Assembly (NCBI GenBank): GCA_007844125.1
Contig: CM017561.1
Coordinates: 61,048,756-61,112,755 of the forward strand
DNA: 64,000 bases
From: Sinonovacula constricta
Taxonomy: Eukaryota > Mollusca > Bivalvia > Cardiida > Solecurtidae
Reading direction: 5' to 3'
The position numbers were made by a program, and so were the translations under genes. The notes under the pieces are model-generated. The model did not search any database, was not told where the DNA came from, and saw only the letters and a list, made by a program, of their open reading frames with translations. Below are positions 38,651-49,690 of this stretch, in pieces; the first letter of the stretch is position 1; every line of letters begins with the position of its first letter.

Positions 38651-39839
38651 CAATGACAACAAACTGATAAAAGATTGTGTGAAACAAATATACTAAATAA
38701 AAAATATTAAGTAACAAAAATTAGTTTAAACTAATGTTCAAGTAATATAACTTTTACGCCACTGAAAGAACAACATACTCACTCTGATAAGATTGCAGTC
38801 TTTTTTGTAGTTTCAAATTTTAAATATAGAATAGTCAAAGCAACGTATATAGATTGTTTTTTAAGTAATCTTTTGGTAAAATTGTGCTATTTCTGTAGTT
38901 CACAATAAAGGCAAAGGACACTGATCATGCCTAAGCCGAATTTTCCTTTTCATTATTGACTTATGTAACTGAAGCAATTTAATTGGCTGATGCAACATTG
39001 ATAATACAAAAAGACACGACATTTTCCCGACAATTTTATGAAATGAAGCAATTTGGTTGGCACAAAAACAACGTGGCGTTGAAACCTTCAAGGCACATTC
39101 TTTATTACAAGAATGATAAAATCACCTTTTACAAAGGTATATTATAGCTATTTTAAATTGTGTATCATATGTCATTTTCTGTCCCACTTGTATCAAGATT
39201 GAAGAGCCAACATTTTATGAAAACTGGGCCAATGAGCGAAATCAAGGCCAATATGAAAAATATGGCCAAGACGAGCGACAATAAAGCGATATGATTGATA
39301 TTCTCGAAATATTTTTTTGTATTATCTTTGTGAATTGTCGCTATTATTTTGTAGTCCTTGGCAATCTAATTAAGCCATAACATATCACTTGATCTCCACT
39401 ATAACAGGCGTGCATGTAAAGTTAGAGTAAGCGAGAAATTTCGTATAGGTTTTGTTTTGGCATTGGGCGGTCGGATAAGACTAGGACCAATGCAAAAATC
39501 CTCAGAAAAAAACAAAAACAAAACAAAAATAGGACTAATATGTAACTCAACGATTCCTTACCTTAGGCGAGAGTACTTGGACGTATATATATTTTTTTGT
39601 ATTGACATATTTATTTAATTATGCCATTCAATGTTATTCGATAAGCCAATTGAGGTCTATTTCGAACACATGAGCAATTTCGATTATTTTTAGACGTATC
39701 TTACTATAACAATAACATGACGTCGGCCAGAAACAGGTCCTTATAAATAAATGAAATGAAGAAGCGACTTTAATTTACACAAATCATTATTGTTTTCATA
39801 CTATTTTTCTGGAATATGACATGTTTTTTTTTCTTTCTC

Positions 39840-40777
39840 GGCATCTTATTTTTTATTTTCAAAGTTGTTTTTTATGGAAGCATTTTTGTGTCTGTGTTAT
39901 GTATGAATGATGTCTATAATTTCCTGGACTTTACCTGCTCCACACATTCTAAGTGAAATGGTAGAAGACAAACTGAGAGAACAGTAAAAACAGCATAATC
40001 TTGTATGTTCTTTATCCCGATGGAACTAATATTGTTACAATGCAATGTTATTACATAAGTATGTGCTACTTTGGTCCATAATAACACGCTGAACGGATAT
40101 TGAGGATACAACTTAACAAAAGCTGCTGTCAAGTGATAGGTTGTATGTCATTCAAAATAAGACCGAAATACTACAAAATATTAAACTGACTTAGTATGAA
40201 TAACAGTTTTTTTATAATATCCAAGATGAATATTGCTATTTAGTAAATCTGAGTGTAAGGAAGTAATAATTAATCTGAACATATTCAATTGGTGCAAAAT
40301 GTTCATGTAATAAATGTGTTGGATAAGGAACAAAACTTCATGTCAGGTCGAAGGTTTGAACCTGAACCATCCGATCCAGGGTCCATAACCCTGAACCTCT
40401 TGACGAAGAACACTTCAACTATGGTATCAATGATTTCTTGATGTGTTGAACGTCTCTTTAATGACCATCAAAATCATTAATAAGATCTTTTTGAAAACAT
40501 GTCATAACTCTCTAGTGTTTGACTTCGGAACCATTCGATCCCGAGTCCATTACTTTAACCTCTTGACCAAGAACATTTGAAGTATATTATAAAAACATTG
40601 TATGGTTCTTTTATGCAAGTTAATTGATCTTTCGAATCTAATCCTTTTTTAAATATGTCGTGACATGTCTAGGATTTGAATTTGAAACCCTCCGATCCAG
40701 AGTGCACAAACACAATCTCTTGACCACAAACACTTTAGAGATGCAGTAAAAGCATTCCGGCACGCTAGCAGCACTGC
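39840..40777 (+). repeat. Left arm of a large inverted repeat
   Basis: Matches the reverse complement of 44135-45062 along its length, with the innermost 25 bases identical (starting GCATTCCGGCACGCTAGCAG). Within the arm about 160-base units recur in tandem, marked by CCGATCCAGGGTCC (about 40371), TCGATCCCGAGTCC (about 40537) and CCGATCCAGAGTGC (about 40691), each followed by CTCTTGACC and AGAACA-type words. The arms enclose about 3.36 kb. Confidence 0.85.
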
Positions 40778-41219
40778 ATATGTTATATTAGCTTTGCGCT
40801 GACCTTGCAGAAATAGTTTATGTCTATTGCGAATATCTTTATATGTTCCATAAATATTGCATCTAAATTCAGATTTTACCGAACATACTCAATGGGTCGT
40901 TCGGAACAAGTTTTTTCCTGGCTATTGACTGGTTTGTTGCTAATAGATATTCTCAATTTGTTGACATGCAGTCCGAACATCGAAGGACATACCGAAGAGC
41001 ATTCATCTCTACCCTCGTAAGTAAAGGTATACAAAGTCTCCATGTACATTTACGTTAAATGTTTTGAAATTTTAATAATAAAAATAAAAAACAAAAACCT
41101 CTCGTTTTCTGTCGTGTTTGCATGAAAGTTACAGACACACACAAATAAATATAATAAAAAATAAATAAAATAAAACGGCGTTTGCAGAGTTAGGTTTTGT
41201 TTTTAATCAGGGTTAGAGA

Positions 41220-41385
41220 GTCCACTAAACAGCACATATGTGCAAATTTCAGTAAGCATTCCATATATTGTCGCTGAAGCCGTAAGGGTGCCTTGAAGAT
41301 TGCTGTACGCGTTACTGGCGTTGGTGACGTCGTCAGCAAAGCACTGTCAGTTGACCGTGGCATCAGGGTTATTGATGATGACACT
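41220..41385 (-). pseudogene. Decayed C1q exon 2 fragment
   Basis: On the minus strand one frame reads NPDATVN, a stop, then FADDVTNASNAYSNLQGTLT. This lines up with the exon 2 segment NPA...[21 protein letters not shown] of the intact genes, with one codon missing (the Ile after Val), and is followed by poor matches to the GTYNF segment. No splice sites or other exons are nearby. It is an old fragment lying next to the left end of a hAT-like element. Confidence 0.6.
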
Positions 41386-41410
41386 TATTATTTGTAGGCA
41401 CAGAATAGCT

Positions 41411-42206
41411 ACAGTACAGGGCTTTTTTCACCATTTTGGGAATATGACCCATACCCCTGGAATCGCATACACCTTTGGGGAATAAAAAGCTGTACTATAT
41501 AATTTTTTTTTTATCATGTTTGCCACATGTATTAAATATTATCAATAAACAACTGATGCCTGATAAGCTAGCCTAACTAGCAATAAATTGTATTAAATGA
41601 CTGCTATAGTACAACCATGTATATTTTGTTTCATACTTTGCTGAAGCAAAAAGTCTTTTATCTGGCACTGGTTTTACCGGAGGCTCTTCATCATCGTCAC
41701 TTGAAGTGACACTTGCGCTCAAATTAGAAGTCTGAGATGGTAACTCCTCTGACTCTTGTTCTTTCTGAATCCCGATCCCATTATCCTTGGTCTTATTTAA
41801 TTCCACTTTACTCGAGGATGATCCCGCCTCTGCTAACCCTGCTTGCTTTGGAAGCAAGTCAATTCTAGGCGTTCCCGTTACTTTTATTCTTTTTCAGTAA
41901 TACTTGCTGTTGTGAGACATTTTGTACTCTGAATCACAAGATGCTCATGGTTTCTACACAAAATCAATAAGCGTTTCCGAAACAGAGATCGTTTAACAAT
42001 TCAACGAATAAAAAAGAAGGAATGAATTATTTCAATTTTCGTACTTAAAAAGTTCGTAACTACCGCGGATTGCGTTATTTTTCGTCGGATTTTTTTTTTT
42101 TTCGATTGGGAATTTTTCTTCTCTGATTGGGAAAAAAGTATATGTTTTGCCATTGGGAACATGACCGAATATCGGCTATAAAATCAGCCGAAAAAAAGCC
42201 TTGCTG
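41411..42206. mobile_element. hAT-like element remnant with short terminal repeats
   Basis: Left end ACAGGGCTTTTTTCACC and right end, read inward on the minus strand, CAGCAAGGCTTTTTTTCGG, share about 11 of 13 bases; both ends are followed by GGGAATATGACCC or GTTCCCAATGG type words. Inside, the minus strand has an open stretch (41573-41857) with an acidic Ser-rich part (SVTSSDDDEEPPVKPVPDKR) followed by KYETKYTWLYYS, reminiscent of the N-terminal zinc-finger region of hAT-type transposases. No catalytic domain is present, and no clear 8-base target duplication was found. Confidence 0.4.
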
Positions 42207-43110
42207 AGTAGAAGAAAAGCAATTAAATAATAAAAGAAGCTTATTAATTTTGGTGAAAGATTTAAACCTGCCTACTTTGTTTTTGAATGTTCACACTATT
42301 TGCCATAAACTTAAATGGTCATAAATATGATTTCCTTCTTTTCTCTTTCGGTTCTTTGAATTGTTAACGTTACATGGATCTCATTCTGTCTGACCACAGA
42401 TTCCCGAACCTGTGACAAAGACGCTTACATGTGCATCTGTTGACTGTTGTATATCATAATGGAATATGACTTTACATTTATAGGCCAGTTGTCTTCCGGA
42501 AAGAAGAGTTATTCGCTCTAAAGACTCAGAAAATTGCTGCCTGATATAAATGATAAATAAGGGACACATAGTTTTAATTTCTGATATTAGATAGCTAAAA
42601 TTCAAACAGAACTTAATATACTCAGCGTTAGAAAATATATAAAAAATTTCTAACGTCACGATTAAATGCAGTAAGTAGCAACATAAATATAGTTTGATGT
42701 CTTTTAAACTAAATAATGCAGAGACTTAAACATCGAATGAAATAGATGATGCCTCTTGTAAAGGTCTAACATAAACACACGTATTAAATTTCCCTTTTAT
42801 ATATCAAACTACAAGTATAGAAATCACAATTAGATTAGAAGAATTACCAAACTGGCGAACTAATATTGAATTGTTAGATGTTTCGACTTATTAAGATGAA
42901 AAGGGCATGGTGCCACTTTTGAGGACAGTGGGCGGACATAGTGCTGAAACATCGACAGATTATGGGAAGATAAAATAATCCCTAACAATTCATAAACATT
43001 TGGTTCAGCGATTTCATTTTAATCAAATAGATTGACTTTTACAGCTCAGCATGGCTTAGGCATAGAATAGCTAATGGAAACAAAACATACAGTTTTGGGC
43101 ACAACTTACC

Positions 43111-44134
43111 GAATACATTTTTTAAATATAAAATTTCTGATTAAATTTATGCGGTTTTATCTTATTTTTAATATTTTTATTGTATCAGGATTTTATTCTT
43201 TTTCATATTTTCAGAAACATGTATTTGTCTTGAAACAGAATACCTAAAAGGTATAGAAGTTTAAACGTCACCAGATTGTTAAAGCAACGAAACATTTTAA
43301 AAGGCAAATGCATTTACTTTTGATTGTCAACATTTTTATCTTGAGCTATTAAATTCTTTTTGAAAAGCCCACCATTTTGTACGTCAAATGAGGGATACAA
43401 AGTGATCTTACGTACCAAAAAGATCTAAACCTCGTGAAGTAAAAATAAATATCAATCCTATTTGATTATTTATGATCTTGAGAAATTTCCTCTTCATTAT
43501 AAGTTGTACTTGAAAAAGGTCTTTCATTTTTGTACGAAAAATAAACGGTTCAAGAATAATAATTATATTTGTCTTTGAGATACATCTCCGCGACCAATTA
43601 TAATCTCTATTAAGTTCTTATATGCGACGCGCTGGAGCGCGACACCTATATGGAATGCTGAAATTTACACATGGGGAAAGTCTGTATAGCGGACTTTTTA
43701 ACCCTTATAAAATACGTGTCCTAATTCAGTAAACGGCATTCTAATTTAATTAATTTATTTTTATATTTATTTTTGAGTGTAACTTTCATGCAAGCATGGC
43801 AGACTACGAGAGATTTTCGTTTATTTCTTTTTGTTATTAAATTTTCTAAACATTTAACGTTAGTGTTAACGGAGACTCGGCAGCCCTTACTTACGAAGTA
43901 GATAGGAATAATCTTCGGTACGTTCTTCAATGTTTGGACTGCATCTTTTCAAATTTAGATTATCTATTTGCAACAAAACAGTTCATAGCCAGAAATAGCT
44001 TGTTCTGAAGGAACCATTAAGTATAGACGGTAAAATCAGATTTTAGCTGCAATAATCATACAACATTTAAAAATACTCACAATATGCATAAATGATTTCT
44101 GTAAGGTCCGTGCAAATCCAAACATTTCCATTTC
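43111..44134. other. Interior of the inverted repeat, nothing recognised
   Basis: No coding or RNA feature found between duplication block I and the right inverted arm. Confidence 0.5.
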
Positions 44135-45062
44135 CAGTGCTGCTAGCGTGCCGGAATGCTTTTATTCTCTGAAGTGTTTGTGGTCAAGAGATGATGTTAT
44201 TGGACTCTGGATCGGAGGGTTACAAATTCAAAGCCTAGCTCAGTCACGACCTGTTTTAAAGGGATCTTAGTAAAGATTCTAATGATCAATTCACTTGCAT
44301 ACGAGAAATGTGCAACACCACAATAACGACTTTATAATATGCTTGAGTGTTCTAGGTCAAGAGGTAAATGTAATGAACTCTGGATCGAATTGTTCCGAAT
44401 TCATACTATAGACATATTATGACAAGTTTTCAAAAAAGATATTATTAACGATTTTAAGAAACGTTCAACACATCAAGGAAACATTTATAACATTTCTGAA
44501 ATGTTCTTGGTCAAAATGTTCGGGCTATGGACTTGGGATAGAAGGGTTCTGGGTTAAAAACTTTGATAGGACACGAGATTTTGTTCCTTGTTCAAGACTT
44601 TCATTACACGAACATTTTGCAATAATAGAATTTGTTAAGACTAATTATTACTTCCTTTCACCCAGATTTACTAAAGAACGGTATCCATCTTGAATAATAT
44701 TAAGATATTGCTTTTCATAAGTCAGTGTGATATTTTGTAGTATTTTGATCTTATATTGAGTGACATACGACCTTTCACTTGACAGCAACATTTGTTAATG
44801 TCAATTCAATGTGTAATTATAAAATACGTAGTACATACTTATGTAACAACACTGCTTTGTTACGACATTAGTTCCATCGGGATTAAAGCCATCCAAGTTT
44901 GTTCTTTCCTTACTATTTCATCTAGTTTGTCTTCATCCATTTCACTTTACAGTACAGTGTGAAGTAGATTAAGTTTAGAAAATGATAAATATCGTTCTTT
45001 GTATACATAACTAAAATACAAAAATGCTTTCGTACAAAACAACTTTGAAAATTAAAAATATA
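44135..45062 (-). repeat. Right arm of a large inverted repeat
   Basis: Reverse complement of 39840-40777, diverged but colinear, including the tandem 'GATCC' units and the terminal TTTTCAAAGTTGTTTT words (seen here as AAAACAACTTTGAAAATTAA). It ends about 85 bases before the conserved promoter region of C1q gene 7. Confidence 0.85.
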
Positions 45063-45147
45063 TTGGTGCCATTGTTCTGTAAAAGTTCAAGCGTGGTTTA
45101 TACTTCTGAAGATGGTCATGTCGAAATAATTCTAATGTTACTGATTC

Positions 45148-45375
45148 GGGAAAGCTCGTAAATTGGATCACGTGCTATATCGTGACTGAAGAAACTATAA
45201 AAAGACCATGACTCTGAATAATGTAAGTTCTTTTGTGAACTTAACCTGCCCTTTATTATGGAAATAAGAGCACGTTTCCTAAATTGTCTCTTATCTTATC
45301 AGGCAACACGTTTCCAATTCTTCCAAACGAGCTACTCACCTTGTCTGTCCAGGACGATAACGGCCCTATAAATAT
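45148..45375 (+). promoter_or_regulatory. Conserved promoter of C1q gene 7
   Basis: Alignable with the promoter of gene 6. Elements: GGGAAAGCTCG, a perfect E-box CACGTG at 45169-45174, an upstream TATA-like CTATAAAAAG at 45195, GAGCACGTTTCC at 45268, TCTTATCAGG, AACACGTTTCC, CTACTCACCTTGTCTG and the proximal CCTATAAATA about 55 bases before the ATG. Confidence 0.65.
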
Positions 45376-45428
45376 CGGACCAGATTGCATAATGTTATGT
45401 ACAGACACAGCGCTACTGACCATAGACA

Positions 45429-46495
45429 ATGACCGCAAATTTTAACTTGATTTGCACTGTTCTGGCGATCTTGGTGTCCCAAACCTCAGGATTAATCATG
45501 GACGGCGGGTCCATATCGCCAGCGGACTTTATTCAACTACAGGGAGAGATGGAGTCATTAAAAGCTCAATTGCATGCTGTCGTTCACAACATCAACTCTG
45601 AGTGTAGTTAGTCTAATATAGCATACATCTACATATTGTTGAATTGTTTATTAACTTACTCAACACATTTTTGTTCACTGTGAGATTTCAAGCTAAATAG
45701 CTCTAAGTCGTTATAATGACAATGATTGAGTTGCAGTGACACATTAAACACGATGTTTAAACTCTTATTCCTATTCTTTTATGTAATCGAAAAAGATATT
45801 TTTAAATGGTCTTATAGTTTTCTTGCTGCTATAAGAATGAGAGGATCTACATATGTTTTATATTCTTCTGAAAAGACTTTCAGTGTCCCAGAAGACAAAG
45901 TGTGGCGTTTATGGCACAACTCTCTGCAAACCTCGTCAATCCAGCAGACCACCGAGTGGTAGTGTTTGATGACGTGATGACCAACGTCGGTAACGCTTAC
46001 AACAAAGTCCACGGCATCTTTACGGCCCCAAGGAACGGAACATACAACTTTAACCTCATCGCGTCTAGCGCAAATTCTCAACAGGCCCATTCGGTAACCA
46101 AGTTGTATATTGCTTAAAATGATTTTAACAGAAAAGGACAATTCTTGTAAATAAATTAAAACAGAACCTGTTATTCCAACCAAACAACCACATAAGTAAA
46201 ATGATTTAGTTTTTTTGCTAGTAGTACATAGCATTTGTGGCAAAATTTGATATTTCGAATATTCTCATTTTAGCTCCATTTGCATATCATCAAGAACTCA
46301 GTTGCCGTTGGGTACATCTTTATGGACACGAGAATCTATGACGACTGGTGGATGAGACGGTCGACGGATGTCACACTACATTTGGCCCAAGGGGATGAAA
46401 TTTGGGTAGAGGTTAGCGGTTCTGGTGAACATACTCTCGGAGGATGTTGTTTACATACACATCTAAGTGGATTTCTGATTGAGCCTGATTACTGA
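45429..46495 (+). CDS. C1q domain-containing protein 7
   Basis: Complete three-exon gene and the most compact one: exons 45429-45606, 45876-46093 and 46274-46495, introns of 269 and 180 bases, 205 residues. Exon 1: signal peptide (FNLICTVLAILVSQTSGLI), MDGGSISPADFIQL, coiled coil (LQGEMESLKAQLHAVVHN), ending NSEC before an unusual GTTAGT donor in phase 1. Exon 2 uses the purine-rich acceptor TCTGAAAAG, because the nearby TTTCAG would break the frame: [52 protein letters not shown]. Exon 3 after TTTTAG: LHIIKNSVAVGYIFMDT, WWMRRSTDVTLHL, GDEIWVEVSG, GGCCLHTHLSGFLI, TGA. It is close to gene 6 in exon 1 and to gene 8 in exon 3, and is the parent or sister of the pseudogene at 53.4 kb. Secreted C1qDC protein by inference. 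Confidence 0.92.
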
Positions 46496-46883
46496 TCAAT
46501 ATTATTTTGTAGTAACAATAGGGTACACCTGTGATTGTAAATATGTATGTTTAATTCAAATTACGCACTTCCCAAATATAAATATTATTAAACGATTATT
46601 TACATTCTTTTTCTTTGAAATCCTACTCCGGTCATTGCAAGCAACACCAAGGAACTAGTTAAAGTCTTAACTCATTCATGGTCTGAAAAGGATACATAAA
46701 ATATGTGTCTCTTTTCAAATCCCAGCACTAATATGATTCATCACAACAACTAAATTTCATTTCTTAAATTGATGTGTGCATAATTTAACAACTGATTTAA
46801 AGAGGTGTAAGATGCAAACTTTACAGAAATCGTGGAAAAATGTTGTTATATATATTTAAAAATTCGAGTATATACTTCCACAT

Positions 46884-47095
46884 GGGTCGTTGACCGAGCG
46901 GTTAGAAATGCCGATTTGTAGCTCCACAACCCCTTACCGCGTTGGTTCAAGTGTTGGATGGGTCGAAAACATTCATATGCGGAGATTTTCAGCTAACGTT
47001 TGGTGTGCCGGTGGTTCTACCCATGCATACTTCTGGGTTCTTCTTCCACAAATATTTAGCTGAATGTCGCCATAATGACTATAACTGTGGTAATT
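46884..47095 (+). mobile_element. tRNA-derived SINE, copy in block II
   Basis: Better preserved partner of 37345-37560: GTTGACCGAGCGGTTAGAAA is a good A-box region and GCGTTGGTTCAAGTGTTGG a good B box, as in Leu/Ser-type tRNAs. The remainder (GGGTCGAAAACATTCATATG and following) is body. Confidence 0.75.
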
Positions 47096-47394
47096 CTGAT
47101 TTTTAAAAGGCATTTGAATCGCTTATATGGAATCATTTTGCTGGAATTATGTAAGATTATAAGCGTATACATAAATCAAGATGCCAAGTTAGACAATGCA
47201 AGTGTTACTAAACTTAAAGCTAAGCTGTTATAACTGCAAAGTATTTTATTTTTTTCAATACTAATAGTCATTAACAATGTATGGGATGAAATAATCTGAT
47301 GACCACACACGTCCCGTGCATAGCCAAACTATCGACATCTTTTCTGGCCTGATTTCCTGATGCAACACCACTTTCTCCACTACCTTGTGTAATA

Positions 47395-47520
47395 TGTGGG
47401 ACAAATAGACGAGTAAAAGAGTAAAAGAAGCAATCACCATCAAGCAGCGACGCCCAACATTCAACCAGGATGAGAGGATAGATTTACATCCAGTGTATAA
47501 CTCTCCCCCCACGCCCCCTT
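47395..47520 (+). pseudogene. Tail fragment of a retroelement protein (block II)
   Basis: Homologue of 38505-38650 with the AAGCAATCACCATCAAGCAG segment and the PTFNQDE-type codons, here interrupted by small insertions (GAGTAAAA is duplicated). Non-functional. Confidence 0.45.
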
Positions 47521-48049
47521 GTGCCACGTGACTTTGCTTATTCAGGTGACACATAGTGGACCAATGCCAACAAGCAGATAAAGATTGTGTGAAACTTTCG
47601 AAATATACTAAATAAGAAAATATTAAGCAACAAAAAGTAGTTTATTTAAGTAATTGTTCAACATAATATTACTTTTACTCGACTGAAAGAACAATATACT
47701 CACTCCGAAAAAAGGATTACTGTCTTTTTGTATTTTCGAATTTCAAATTCATATAGAATAGTGAAAGCAATGTTAAATATAGTATTTATTTTTTAAAGCT
47801 AACATACAGTGCTTATATCTTAGCGTCATTTTTCTTTTCAATATTGACTTACACAACTTTTGAATAACCTAAGTGTTACATACCCAGTGTTCAAATCTGG
47901 TTTTTCACGGTTACACACAATAGATAATTGCGTCTTTTATTTCATATTATTCCCAAATGGTCATGGCCCACATATATCAAGCTTGCAAAGCCAACGTTTC
48001 ATGAAAATTTTCTCTTTTACGAGAAAATAACTAATACGTAAATACGAAA

Positions 48050-48285
48050 GGGTCCTATGAGAATTACCATATATATTTAAATCTAAACTACCTCTAGACA
48101 AAGGCAAACAAGGTTAAAAATGTAAAAGTGACAAAAACACAGAGACGAGATATTACATACAAAAAGAAAAAAGAGCAGTTATCACTTTGGAACGGTCATT
48201 CGGAAAAAGGAATTATTAGGATGGTTAACCCTGGTTTGTGGAGCGTTCCAACCTCGTACTTCCTGAAGGGTTTTCTATCAGACAG
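48050..48285 (+). repeat. Dispersed repeat R1, strongly diverged copy
   Basis: Recognisable by GGTCCTATGAGAATT, TTTGGAACGGTCATTCGG and CCAACCTCGTACTTCCTGAA in the right order and spacing. This is the most diverged copy in the window. Confidence 0.65.
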
Positions 48286-48849
48286 TGTAAATAGAAATAT
48301 CACAACAATAGGAGACAAGTTACAGCAAGCACCTGCATCGGGACTTAAAACGGACAAAATGAACTAATATACAAACAAAATCACTAGTAATATAATAAAT
48401 TATCAGCATACGCAAGATAGATAAAGGCCACGGCAACCTAAACTTTCCAAATGAGAGTGTAGTTTGAAATAAAACAGCCCAAGCGGTGACGTATAATAAG
48501 AACAATTTAATGACGTCATACCTTGACGTCATATGTCATAAGTGTCAAAAAATAAATCGAATTTTAGAAAACAATCCAGTATAATGAGGACTTAAAGGGT
48601 AACGAGATTCAAATAATACATCATAAAATGCGGAGAATTTATCCGAAAATAGGCATATTTTATGATAAAGATAAAAAAATCCCGATGGTTTACCTACTGT
48701 GCAATCTCACGTAAAGAGCATGGGAACTGCTCAAGTTGTCTCACCTATATAGGGCATGACTTGAGAGATGAAGAGACAGAAATCCAACAGTGACTGTGCA
48801 GTTAGGGCTTTAAATCAGCGTTTTCATACAGTCTCAAAGACCTGTCCGG

Positions 48850-49690
48850 TCATCATGTAATTTAAAAGCAGTGCAAGTTCTTTAATGTACAAGGGTCAAT
48901 TGCAAGCAATGCTGTATAACGAAGGCTTCCCAGGTTGTTACCGTCAGCAATACATTTTCTGATAAGTTTTGTGAACAGGTCAGAAAAGGTATTGAGACCC
49001 TTGATTTTCAAAACGTGATTACGAACGGCTGTAAGGCAAGACGTTAGTAGTTTAAATATGTGAGTTGTGGTGCTAGAGCTGGTATTAGCTATCATGTATG
49101 GTGTCAAGTGCGGCTAAGGAATCCAGTAGATAGTGAAGGAAGTTTTTTGCTTTGATTTGATCTTGATATTGAATTTGTGTAACATCTGTTTATGTTTGTC
49201 AATGACTGTCTGAAAGTCAACGCTTGTGATAGTATAAAACTGGTGGTGGATAACGCAGCACTCAGTACATTTTTGTAGTATAGTCGTCGGACAAAATATG
49301 TTGTTTGAGGCTTCGGCCGCAGGTACAAGTGCAATTTTATCGTAGATATTCTGAAAGGAACGTTTGATGTGCTTTAAGTGATAAAGGGCTTTCTTAGTGG
49401 GAGCGGTAGAAAATGTGATTTTGTATTATCTGTAAATGGCTTTTTTTCCAAGTATTGAATGCTACAATATCCGTGTTTTCTCTCTTACACCAGCGAGCTG
49501 CAAACAGAGTAATTGCGTCAGCTATTTCTTTGCAACAAAGGTCAAAGTCAATTTCATATGGCCGGCGGTATTTCTTAAATTCTAGTCATCGATGATGTTT
49601 AAATCCACAGTAATTATATGGCCAGAAGGTAAATTGCAGAAAGGCGAAATTGAACAGCTACAAGAATCTTGAGAAGGATCATTCAGGTTA
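48850..49690 (-). pseudogene. Decayed Penelope-like reverse transcriptase
   Basis: The minus strand shows pieces of a Penelope-like element polyprotein in order: EIDFDLCCKEIADAITLFAA, RWCKRENTDIVAFNTWKKS, then LKHIKRSFQNIYDKIALVPA followed by the equivalent of 'ADKASNN', then VDFQTVIDKHKQMLHKFNI and LLTSCLTAVRNHVLKIKG. These correspond to the linker and N-terminal part of the reverse transcriptase of Penelope-type elements of marine animals. Several frame changes and stops are present, and the catalytic YxDD region lies beyond the recognisable end. No terminal repeats were seen. Confidence 0.7.

Larger units (their letters stand above)
37315..43110 (+). repeat. Segmental duplication block I
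   Basis: A mosaic of pieces that recur, mostly in the same order, in 46858-53255: 37315-37560 with 46858-47095; 38180-38800 with 47100-47740; 38930-39300 with 49960-50300; 39840-40030 with 50880-51070; 42340-42640 with 53025-53255; 42790-43100 with 51485-51770. Block I follows gene 6 and block II follows gene 7, so gene plus flank were probably copied together. Differences in length come from later insertions: the Penelope relic and R1 copy in block II, and the hAT-like element in block I. A C-run plus (AC)n tract lies at 37671-37692. Confidence 0.75.
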
